Of a DNA stretch of 64,000 nucleotides, positions 53,759 through 61,136 are shown piece by piece (positions within the stretch are counted from its first letter, which is position 1; each line of letters starts with the position of its first letter). A model generated the notes under the pieces. That model made no database searches. It was given only the letters and a program-made list of their open reading frames with translations, and was not told the origin of the DNA. Both the position numbers and the translations under genes were made by a program. This DNA comes from Streptomyces sp. NL15-2K (GTDB lineage: Bacteria > Actinomycetota > Actinomycetes > Streptomycetales > Streptomycetaceae), in NCBI RefSeq assembly GCF_030551255.1, contig NZ_CP130630.1:7545501-7609500 (forward strand). Reading direction: 5' to 3'.

Positions 53759-55936
53759 TCAGCCCAGATCGAGAGCGCGCCGGAGGAAGTCCACCTGGAG
53801 CAACAGCAGGTTCTCCGCGACCTGCTCCTGCGGGGTCATGTGCGTCACCCCGGACAGCGGCAGCACCTCGTGCGGGCGGCCGGCGGCCAGGAGCGCGGAG
53901 GACAGGCGCAGGGCGTGGGCGAACACGACATTGTCGTCGGCCGTGCCGTGCACGATCATCAGCGGCCGGTGCGGCTCGGCGGGGGAGGAGAGCCCCTCGT
54001 CGGTGACGAGCGAACTCTTCGCGTACGACTCCGGGTGCGCGGCCGGGTCGCCCAGGTACCGCTCCGTGTAATGGGTGTCGTACAGCCGCCAGTCCGTGAC
54101 CGGGGCGCCCGCGACGGCCGCGTGGAAGACGTCCGGTCGGCGCAGCACCGCGAGGCCGGCCAGCCAGCCGCCGTAGGACCAGCCGCGGATCGCCACCCGG
54201 GTCAGGTCGAGGGGGTACGACTTCGCGAGGTCCTGGAGCGCGTCGATCTGGTCGTCCAGGGAGACCGTGAAGTCGTGGTGGACGGCCTTCTCCCAGGCGG
54301 GAGAGCGGCCGGGGGTGCCGCGGCCGTCGGCGACGACCACCGCGAAACCCTGGTCGGCGAACCACTGCGAGGTGAGGTGCGCGTTGTGCGCGGCGACCAC
54401 GCGCGGGCCGTGCGGACCGCCGTAGGGATCCAGGAGCACGGGAAGGGGGGTCCCGCGGGGAATGCCGCCGGGAGTGCCGCCGGGAATGTCGCCAGGCCTG
54501 TCGCCGGGAGTGTCATGGGGGTAGTCCGTAGGCATAAGCACGGCGCACGGGATTCGCCGTGCGCCCCCCTCGGTGAGAATCACGCGCGGGGACAGACCGG
54601 GATCTTCGGCGTACGAGGTGATGGTCGCCGTTCGTTTTCCGTCGCGCAGCACCTGAGCCCGGGCGCCCGGTCGGCCGAGTGTCGCGGACACCAGCACGAT
54701 CACGCCCCCGGCGCGTACCGCCGAGTGCACACCGGGCTCCTGCGAGACGCGCTCCATGCCGAGTTCGTTGACCCGGTAGACGTGCACCTCGCCGGTCTCC
54801 GGGGCCTCGGCCTCCTCGCCCGCCGACGCCGAGACCAGCACGTCGTCGTCGGAGACGTCCAGCACCGCACGCACGTGCAACTGGGCTCCCGTCAGCGGCC
54901 GTTCCCCGACCGCGAGCACCCGCGCACCGCCCTCGTCGGCGATGCGGACCAGCTGCCCGGAGGGGCTCCAGCACGGCACCCCAGGGAAAAGTTCCAGCCA
55001 AACTGGATCTTCGTCCGCGTGCACCATCCGGGTAGCGCCGGTCTCCGGATCCACCGCCAGGAACAGCTGACTGCGCTGGTCGCGCGCTTGTACGAGCAGC
55101 AGCGGCGCACCCGCCGCTGACCAGTGCACATGCGCCAGATACGGGTAGCGCGCCCGGTCCCAGACAACCTCCGTGCGCACCCCGTCCAGGCCGATCACGA
55201 ACAGCCGCACGTCCGCGTTGTCCGTGCCCGCCGCCGGATACGGCACGTGGTGTGGCTCACGCTCGGGGTCGGCCGGATCGGAGATCCACCATCGTCGCAC
55301 CGGCGTGTCGTCCACGCGCGCCACCAGCAGCCGGTCCGACTCCGGCGACCACCAGAAGCCCCGTGACCGGCCCATCTCCTCGGCCGCGATGAACTCGGCC
55401 AGACCGTACGTGACCTGCTCCGCGTCCGGCTCGGCGAGCACCCGGTCGCCCTCGCCCTCGGCGCCCACGACCCGCAGGGCGCCCTGCGCGACGTACGCGA
55501 TGTGCCGCCCGTCGGGGGAGGGGCGGGGGTCGATCACCGGCCCGGCAACGGGCAGCTCACGTGCCGTACCGGCCCGCAGCTCGGCCGCGAAAAGCCGCCC
55601 TGACAAGGCGAAAGAGGCCAACTCCACGGCCGTGTCGGTGGCGTAGCCGACGATGCCGGCGCCGCCCTCGCGGCTGCGTTCACGCCGTGCTCGTTCCTCC
55701 GGCGAGAGGTGCTCCGCGTCGCCGCCCAGGAGGGCGCGCGGGTCGGCGGCCACGCGCTCCCCGCCCTCCGTCAGGTCGAGCACCCACAGCGCGTTGGCCC
55801 GGTCCGTGCCGGAGCTCGAACGCAGGAAGACGACACGGGAACCGTCCGGCGCCACGCTGAACGCGCGCGGCGCGCCCAGCGTGAAGCGCTGGGTACGGGC
55901 GTGCCGACGGGGAAAAGAGTCAGGCTCGGTGGTCAT
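53759..55936 (-). CDS. S9-family prolyl oligopeptidase/dipeptidyl peptidase
   Basis: ATG 55936 gives 725 residues. The N-terminal part is a beta-propeller (DPPIV_N) with repeated blade motifs such as ISYVAQGALRVV-like PSPDGRHIAYVAQG. The C-terminal alpha/beta-hydrolase has IRGWSYGGWLAG (nucleophile Ser), IVHGTADDNVVF (Asp) and LSGVTHMTPQEQV (His). A Glu motif FIAAEEMGRSRGFWWSPES in the propeller fits DPP IV-like N-terminal dipeptide release. No signal peptide, so it probably acts on peptides in the cytoplasm. Its location beside three peptide importers suggests a role in using imported peptides. Confidence 0.9.
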   Translation of the reverse strand: MTTEPDSFPRRHARTQRFTLGAPRAFSVAPDGSRVVFLRSSSGTDRANALWVLDLTEGGERVAADPRALLGGDAEHLSPEERARRERSREGGAGIVGYATDTAVELASFALSGRLFAAELRAGTARELPVAGPVIDPRPSPDGRHIAYVAQGALRVVGAEGEGDRVLAEPDAEQVTYGLAEFIAAEEMGRSRGFWWSPESDRLLVARVDDTPVRRWWISDPADPEREPHHVPYPAAGTDNADVRLFVIGLDGVRTEVVWDRARYPYLAHVHWSAAGAPLLLVQARDQRSQLFLAVDPETGATRMVHADEDPVWLELFPGVPCWSPSGQLVRIADEGGARVLAVGERPLTGAQLHVRAVLDVSDDDVLVSASAGEEAEAPETGEVHVYRVNELGMERVSQEPGVHSAVRAGGVIVLVSATLGRPGARAQVLRDGKRTATITSYAEDPGLSPRVILTEGGARRIPCAVLMPTDYPHDTPGDRPGDIPGGTPGGIPRGTPLPVLLDPYGGPHGPRVVAAHNAHLTSQWFADQGFAVVVADGRGTPGRSPAWEKAVHHDFTVSLDDQIDALQDLAKSYPLDLTRVAIRGWSYGGWLAGLAVLRRPDVFHAAVAGAPVTDWRLYDTHYTERYLGDPAAHPESYAKSSLVTDEGLSSPAEPHRPLMIVHGTADDNVVFAHALRLSSALLAAGRPHEVLPLSGVTHMTPQEQVAENLLLLQVDFLRRALDLG

Positions 55937-56082
55937 GCCATGACCATATTGGCCATGCGCCCCCTTGTGCGGCAGTGCGCCGATCGATGCGCGCGTATGG
56001 ATAGTTATGATCATTGGCGCATGGTGGGTATCAACCCGCTGGCTGCTGTACGGATTTCATGGATCTATCTGCCTCATGGTCC

Positions 56083-56139
56083 CGACCCGTCCGACCCCGT
56101 CCGACCCTGTTCGATCCCGTCCGACCCGTCCGATCCCCA
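56083..56139 (+). repeat. GTCCGACCC short tandem repeat
   Basis: Upstream of the small membrane protein gene the word CCGTCCGACCC repeats about five times with variants (GTTCGATCCC, GTCCGATCC), giving a 9-11 base irregular array. Confidence 0.75.
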
Positions 56140-56169
56140 CGTCCCTGGGTTCTTTGGAGGTGAGCCGCC

Positions 56170-56364
56170 GTGGCACTCTCGATTTCGGCGGTGGTGCTGC
56201 TGGCGATCATCGTCTTCCTTCTGATCAAGAAGTCAGGGCTGAAGGGCGGGCACGCGGTCGTGTGCATCCTCCTCGGCTTCTACCTCGCGTCCTCGACGGT
56301 CGCCCCGACGATCAGCGAGCTGACGACGAACATCGCGGGCATGATCGGAAGCATTAAGTTCTGA
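56170..56364 (+). CDS. Small two-span membrane protein
   Basis: GTG 56170 is preceded by GGAGGTGAG with five-base spacing. The 64-residue product starts MALSISAVVLLAIIVFLLIK, then KKSGLKGGHAVVCILLGFYL, with two membrane segments and a short outer tail. Similar small proteins are common in Streptomyces genomes; function unknown. Confidence 0.78.
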   Translation: MALSISAVVLLAIIVFLLIKKSGLKGGHAVVCILLGFYLASSTVAPTISELTTNIAGMIGSIKF

Positions 56365-56526
56365 GGTCCTGGGCCTGCTCCTGGCCTGCGCGAGGGCGAT
56401 GGCCCGTTCTGAGTGGCCCAGGCCCAGGCCAAGGCCTGGGCCTGGGCCAGGGACAAGGCGAGGTCCAGGGCGTGGCCGAGCAGCCGCTGCATGGGCCTGC
56501 GGGGGCGATTCGGCGGAGCCCCGTTT

Positions 56527-56780
56527 CAGGTGGCCGTGGGGCCGCCCGCTTCTTTGCCAGTGTCGTGCTTCCACGACCCGAGTAAAGGGCGCTCCGCTGA
56601 CGCTCCGCGTCGCCTTCGGCGATCGGCCTGCGGCCGACCCTTGACTCGGCTCGCTCCAGCACGGGTGAGAAGCGAGCGGGCGGCCCGGAGGGATGGGTGG
56701 CCCAGGTGAGGGTCCCTTGGGTTGGTTGGGGGGTGGGCCGGGGTTCAGGGGGCGCGGTCGCGTCTCGCCAGCACGCCGGG
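56527..56780 (+). repeat. Left arm of a 254-bp inverted repeat
   Basis: From CAGGTGGCCGTGGGGCC to CAGCACGCCGGG this segment is over 95 percent identical to the reverse complement of 59310-59564. A diverged copy is at 5388-5518. Short frames on both strands in it are not convincing genes. Confidence 0.92.
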
Positions 56781-57030
56781 TCGCCTCAGCGACGAACGGC
56801 CCATCCGCGCCTGGGGCTGGGCCGCCCCGGCCGGGTGGCACGCCGGGTCGGCTGAGCGACGACCGGTGAGACCGGTGAGTGGGTGGCGGCGGTGCGCGTC
56901 GGCGGAGCGGGGACACACCGGACCGGCTGAGCGAGTGGGCTCAGCGAGTGGGCTCAGCGACTGCGGTCAGCAGGGCGATGACCGCCCCGTCCGGGCGGCT
57001 TCGCCCCACGGGCCCCGCGAGGACGTCCCC
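56781..57030 (+). repeat. Degenerate tandem array, left side
   Basis: Words such as CACGCCGGGTCGGCTGAGCGA and GAGCGAGTGGGCTCAGCGA repeat with about 60-base and shorter periods. They correspond, inverted, to the longer 63-66 bp array at 58720-59309. No gene is seen. Confidence 0.6.
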
Positions 57031-57058
57031 GCCCGGTAATTGGCAGATCTGTTCCACC
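57031..57058 (+). repeat. REP-like hairpin copy 3, left half
   Basis: GCCCGGTAATTGGCAGATCT and the following GTTCCACC form one 28-base arm whose exact inverse is 58566-58593. The left part of the loop (CCCGGGAAGGAAAACCCC) follows and is then interrupted by the IS110-family element at 57078. Confidence 0.9.
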
Positions 57059-57094
57059 CCCGGGAAGGAAAACCCCACCCATGAGGGCCGGGCC

Positions 57095-57452
57095 TGTCAA
57101 GGGTCGTAGACGGCCACCGCCTGCGGCCTTTCGGTTGGATGCCGGGGCGTTTTCCTTGTGGAGCTTCCTCGCGGTCCCGACCGCCGCTCGTCGGCCTCCG
57201 GCTCGGACGCCGAGGAAGCGTCACGGATGTTCAGGGCTGCGGTCGTTGACGTCCCCGATGCTCTTGTGGCCGGCGGAGTGGTCTCACATCCACCCATTCG
57301 GCGTCCGGCTGGACAGGCCGGCGCCATGACCGTGGTTCGGGGATCCGGGCTGCTCAGTCAGGTCATCGAGCGCGGCCGCGAGGCCGTCTCATGGGGTTTT
57401 ACGAGCTCACCCGGTGTCTTCGGCCGCCCCTGGCGGTTGTTGTCGGTCAGCG
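57095..57452 (-). ncRNA. Candidate bridge/seek RNA of the IS1111-group element
   Basis: The long noncoding 3' end of the element should encode its guide RNA, as known for the IS110 family. On the transposase strand AAAACCCC (57393-57400) equals the left target flank at 57069-57076, and after a GC-rich hairpin ATGACCTGAC (57357-57366) is complementary to the right flank GTCAGGTCA (58545-58553). These have the polarity expected of two target-guide halves around an internal loop. A further match is GTTTTCCTT (57149-57157), the inverse of AAGGAAAAC in the left flank. Confidence 0.5.
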
Positions 57453-58460
57453 TCATCGGGCCCCCTGCCGGTCGTGTGGGGCTGGGACGGCGCGCAGGAG
57501 GTGGTAGGCGCGGGCCAGCAGGCGGCGGGCGATCGCGGTGGTGGCGATCTTCTTGCCGCGGCGGTGGGCGAGGCGCTGGTAAGTAGCGGCGAAGTCCGGT
57601 GAACGTTTCGCGGTCTGGGCTGCCTCGCACAAGATCCACCGCAGCCAGGGCGAGCCCTGCTTGGAGATGTGACCGTGCCGGACGGTGAGGTCGGAGCTGC
57701 GGACGGTGGGGGTGAGCCCGGCCCAGGCAGCGAGCTTGCGGGCGGAGGGGAAGCGGGTGACGTCGCCGATCTCGGCTGCGATGATCAGGGCGGTGAGCGT
57801 GCCCACGCCGGGCAGCTGGGTGAGGGCTTTGACCCGCGGATCACCGCGCGCGTGCGCGACCAGTTGTTCATCGAGAGCGTCGATGGGTTCTTTGAGGGCG
57901 TCGATCAGACCGAGGAGGTCGTCGACCACGCGGCGCGAGGCGTCCGGCAGATCAAGGCCCTCCAGCCAGGCCCGTCCCGGGGAGGTGAAATAGCTGCCCG
58001 GGCGGTCGCAGCCGTAATCCGCCAGGACGGCGTGGACGCGGTTGCGCAGCAGCGTGCGCAGACGGACCAGCTGGCAGCGGTGCCGCACCAGGGCCCGCTG
58101 CTGCCGCACGCCCAGCGGGGCGATCCATGCCTCCGGCAGCAGATCCGCGCGCAGCAGCTGCGCGAGGGTCGCCGCGTCCACCTTGTCGTTCTTCAGCCGG
58201 GCGGAGGCGATGGCCTTGCACCGCAGCGGGTGCACCAGGTGCGGCTCGAAGCCGTAGTCCTCCAGCAGCTCCACCAGCCAGCCCCAGCCGTAGGCGGCCT
58301 CGAAGGCGACCGGCGCACCGATCGGAAGATCCCCGATCACCGACAGCACCGGCTCCACCCCATTGGGCACGTTCCGGTTCACCCGCACCGCGCCATCGTC
58401 CTCGACCACCGCAATCTGCGACCGCTTGCGGTGCACGTCGATACCGACGTAGACAGACAT
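57453..58460 (-). CDS. IS110-family transposase (DEDD recombinase)
   Basis: ATG 58460 gives 335 residues starting MSVYVGIDVHRKRSQIAVVE. The RuvC-like N-terminal domain shows D8, E54 (AFEAAYGW), D92 and D95 (LKNDKVDAATL). The C-terminal Transposase_20 domain has LPGVGTLTALIIAAEIGD and SKQGSPWLRW, with the conserved serine at 269. All catalytic residues are present, so the enzyme looks active. It works with a guide RNA to join the element to a target. Confidence 0.95.
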   Translation of the reverse strand: MSVYVGIDVHRKRSQIAVVEDDGAVRVNRNVPNGVEPVLSVIGDLPIGAPVAFEAAYGWGWLVELLEDYGFEPHLVHPLRCKAIASARLKNDKVDAATLAQLLRADLLPEAWIAPLGVRQQRALVRHRCQLVRLRTLLRNRVHAVLADYGCDRPGSYFTSPGRAWLEGLDLPDASRRVVDDLLGLIDALKEPIDALDEQLVAHARGDPRVKALTQLPGVGTLTALIIAAEIGDVTRFPSARKLAAWAGLTPTVRSSDLTVRHGHISKQGSPWLRWILCEAAQTAKRSPDFAATYQRLAHRRGKKIATTAIARRLLARAYHLLRAVPAPHDRQGAR

Positions 58461-58565
58461 TGAGGGCCTCCTTCCTGAGCTCGTGCATACCCGGACGATA
58501 GGAATCACCGGGCTGAGCAGGGAAGGGGGCCCGGCCCTCATAGGGTCAGGTCACGTGGCCGTGCA

Positions 58566-58593
58566 GGTGGAACAGATCTGCCAATTACCGGGC
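58566..58593 (-). repeat. REP-like hairpin copy 3, right half
   Basis: This is the exact inverse of 57031-57058. The adjoining loop sequence CAGGTCACGTGGCCGTGCA matches the empty copy at 32.6 kb on the minus strand. Together with the left half it reconstructs a complete hairpin once the insertion sequence is removed. Confidence 0.9.
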
Positions 58594-58719
58594 GGGTGAC
58601 CGATTTGTCCGACGCCGCGATCTCTCGGCAGCCGCTGAGCCGGACCAACCGGGCCAAAGGGACCGACCGGCCCACCCGGTGCACGCCCCCGCACCCGCCC
58701 ACCACTCACCGGCCCGCCA

Positions 58720-59309
58720 CCCACTGCGCCCACCGGGCGTGCCGCCACTCCCGCGCATCCCCGGCCGCCAGTCGCCAAAACCGGCCCCGGCGTACCGCCA
58801 CTCGGCCGACGCGCCCCCAGCCACCCACAGGCCGTCGGTGGTCACGTCCGCCGAGTCGGCCCGAAGGACCCGGCCCCGCTGGTGCGCACCCGGCGCCGCC
58901 CACCGGCCCGCCATCCGCTGAGCCCACCAGGCGTCCCGCCCCAGCCAGCGCGCCCGCAGCCACCCACCAGCCACACACGCTGGACTGCCCCGGCGTGCCG
59001 CCGCCCGGCAGGTGCGCCCCCAGCCGCCCACCCACCGATCGCCGCTGAGGCGGCCCGGCGTCCCGCCACCCGACCGGTGCGCCCCCAACCACCACTCACC
59101 GCACGTCGCTGAGTCCACCCGGCGTCCCGCCCCAGCCAGCGCGCCCCCAGCCGCCCACCCACCGATCGCCGCTGAGGCGGCCCGGCGTGCCGCCACCCGA
59201 CCGGTGCGCCCCCAGCCGCCCACCCACCGCTCGTCGCTAAGCCGACCCGGCGTGCCGCCCCCCAGCCAGCGCGCCTCAGCCGCCCACTCACCCCTCGCCG
59301 CCAAGCCGG
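58720..59309 (-). repeat. 63-66 bp tandem array, about nine to ten units
   Basis: Units marked by CCCGGCGT begin near 58988, 59054, 59118, 59181 and 59246, ending at 59310 where the inverted-repeat arm starts; more degenerate units extend back to about 58720. Two alternating types end in CACCCGACCGGTGCGCCCCC or CCCAGCCAGCGCGCCCCC. Unit length varies by 1-3 bases, so no reading frame is kept; frames here are artefacts of GC content. Confidence 0.85.
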
Positions 59310-59564
59310 CCCGGCGTGCTGGCGAGGCGCGAGCGCGCCCCCTGAACCCCGGCCCAGCCCCCAACCAACCCAAGGGACCCCCACCTGGGCCACCCATCCC
59401 TCCGGGCCGCCCGCTCGCTTCTCACCCGTGCTGGAGCGAGCCGAGTCAAGGGTCGGCCGCAGGCCGATCGCCGAAGGCGACGCGGAGCGACAGCGGAGCG
59501 CCCTTTACTCGGGTCGTGGAAGCACGACACTGGCAAAGAAGCGGGCGGCCCCACGGCCAACCTG
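59310..59564 (-). repeat. Right arm of the 254-bp inverted repeat
   Basis: Inverse of 56527-56780 with few differences, for example CGCTGTCGCTCC against CGCTGACGCTCC. It ends about 80 bases before mshB. Confidence 0.92.
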
Positions 59565-59647
59565 CAAACGCCGGACACGAAGGAGGTCCATGCCTCCAGC
59601 GCCGGGGAGGTAGTGAGGGCAGGGCGAGTGCCTCGTAGGGTGGGCGC

Positions 59648-60562
59648 ATGACGGAACTGCCCGCCCGGCGTCTGTTGCTGGTGCACGCGCACCCGGACGA
59701 CGAGTCGATCAACAACGGCGCGACCATGGCCAAGTACGCGGCCGAGGGCGCCCGGGTGACCCTGGTCACCTGCACCCTCGGCGAGCGCGGCGAGGTCATT
59801 CCGCCCGAGCTCGCGCATCTGACCGGCGCCGCCCTTGGCGAGCACCGGCTGCGTGAGCTCACGGCCGCGATGCGCGCGCTCGGCGTCGAGGACTTCCGGC
59901 GGCTGGGCGGCTCCGGGCGCTACCAGGACTCCGGGATGATGGGCCTCACCGACAACGATGACCCGGCCTGCCTGTGGCAGGCCGACGTCGACGAGGCGGC
60001 TCGGTATCTCGTCGAGGTGATCCTCGATGTGCGGCCCCAGGTGCTTGTCACCTATGACCCCAATGGCGGGTACGGGCATCCCGACCACGTCCAGGCACAC
60101 CGTGTGGCCATGCGGGCCGTGGAGCTGGCCGCAGAGGCCGGCTGGGAGATCGCCAAGGTCTACTGGAACCGCGTACCGCGCTCCGTCGCCGAAGACGCCT
60201 TCGCGGCGCTTCAGCGGGACCTGCCCGGCCTCCCCTTCACCAAGGCCGGTGTCCTCGACGACGTGCCGGGCGTGGTCGACGACGAGGTCATCACCACCGA
60301 GATCGACGGCAGCGCGTACGCCGCCGCCAAGGCCGCCGCGATGCGCGCGCACGCCACCCAGGTCACGGTGGCCGAGCCGTACTTCGTGCTCTCCAACGAG
60401 CTCGCCCAGCCCGTCTTCAGCACCGAGTACTACGAGTTGGTGCGGGGGGAGCCGGCGGCCTCCGGCTCTCGGGAGAGCGATCTGTTCGCCGGAATCGCCG
60501 GCATTAACGGGCTCAATGAAATCGCCGGAATCCCCGGAATCGCCGGGATCGAGGAGGCGTGA
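59648..60562 (+). CDS. mshB: GlcNAc-Ins deacetylase of mycothiol synthesis
   Basis: The 304-residue LmbE-type enzyme has [12 protein letters not shown] (H15, D18 in the zinc site), TLGERGEV, and [12 protein letters not shown] with H144 and H147. It removes the acetyl group from GlcNAc-inositol, the second committed step of mycothiol formation. The C-terminus carries a repetitive tail ([20 protein letters not shown]) beyond the usual family end, encoded by short DNA repeats. The following gene starts at its stop codon. Confidence 0.93.
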   Translation: MTELPARRLLLVHAHPDDESINNGATMAKYAAEGARVTLVTCTLGERGEVIPPELAHLTGAALGEHRLRELTAAMRALGVEDFRRLGGSGRYQDSGMMGLTDNDDPACLWQADVDEAARYLVEVILDVRPQVLVTYDPNGGYGHPDHVQAHRVAMRAVELAAEAGWEIAKVYWNRVPRSVAEDAFAALQRDLPGLPFTKAGVLDDVPGVVDDEVITTEIDGSAYAAAKAAAMRAHATQVTVAEPYFVLSNELAQPVFSTEYYELVRGEPAASGSRESDLFAGIAGINGLNEIAGIPGIAGIEEA

Positions 60563-60978
60563 TGAAGTCCGCAGAACGTTCTTCGATGCTGGCGCAGCCG
60601 TTGCACCGCCCCTCCCTCGGGCGGGCCGCCGCCTACCTGGGGCTCTTCGTGCTCGGCGTGGTCGTCGGCATCGCCGGGGCGCTGGTGCAGAGCGGCTGGT
60701 TCCCGGGCGGGCTGCTGCTCGCGCTCGCCGGTGAGGCCGGGCTCTGCCTGGGCGGGGCGCGGGCGGCCGGCAGCCGGGGTGGGGCCGTCGCGCCCGCCGG
60801 CGGCTGGATGATCGCGGTCATCCTGCTCACCGCCAGTCGACCGGAAGGGGATTTCGTCTTCGCCGCGGAAAGCGGCTCCTATCTCTTCCTGCTCGGCGGC
60901 ATGGCTGTGGCTGTGATCTGCGCCACCCTCGCTCAGGGGCGGCAACCAGACGGGGACGCCGTCCGACTTGGCAAGTGA
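60562..60978 (+). CDS. Small integral membrane protein (DUF6113-like)
   Basis: ATG 60562 overlaps the mshB stop by one base (TGATG); GTG 60559 is also possible. The 138-residue product has about four spans: AAAYLGLFVLGVVVGIAGAL, GLLLALAGEAGLCLGGA, GGWMIAVILLTA and FLLGGMAVAVICATLA. It is co-transcribed with mshB. Function unknown; the family assignment is by memory of the mshB neighbourhood. Confidence 0.8.
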   Translation: MKSAERSSMLAQPLHRPSLGRAAAYLGLFVLGVVVGIAGALVQSGWFPGGLLLALAGEAGLCLGGARAAGSRGGAVAPAGGWMIAVILLTASRPEGDFVFAAESGSYLFLLGGMAVAVICATLAQGRQPDGDAVRLGK

Positions 60979-61136
60979 CGTACCACTTCGCCGCACCGAG
61001 TCCGTGCGAGTCCCGTGATGGTTTCCCTAGCGGTCGTGGGATATGCGCCAGACGTGGCCAGTATGGTGGTGCGCGCCGCCGAGTCGCCCGAGAGAGGTCG
61101 TAACGCGGGCGGCGGAGCCAACCGGGAGAACCTGCC

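Larger units (their letters stand above)
57078..58548 (-). mobile_element. IS110-family, IS1111-group insertion sequence in a REP-like hairpin
   Basis: The element has subterminal inverted repeats ATGAGGGCCGGGCC (57081-57094) and its inverse (58528-58541). Comparison with the empty hairpin at 32580-32659 shows a break after AAAACCCCA on the left and before CAGGTCA on the right, with CA as the shared core. Length is about 1471 bp. One transposase gene on the minus strand leaves 83 bases upstream and about 375 noncoding bases downstream, the IS1111-group layout. Confidence 0.85.

Noticed and set aside
56365-56916. Overlapping small proteins in the repeat arm
   Set aside because: Frames on both strands recur in the inverted copy at 59.3-59.6 kb and are broken in the copy at 5.4 kb, so coding is not conserved.
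58720-59309. Possible CRISPR array
   Set aside because: Units are 63-66 bases with no short constant repeat alternating with unique spacers, and no cas genes are near. It is a plain tandem repeat.
58585-59397. A 270-residue repetitive Gly/Ala/Trp frame on the minus strand
   Set aside because: It is the translation of the 63-66 bp tandem array. The unit length is not a multiple of three and no ribosome site is seen.
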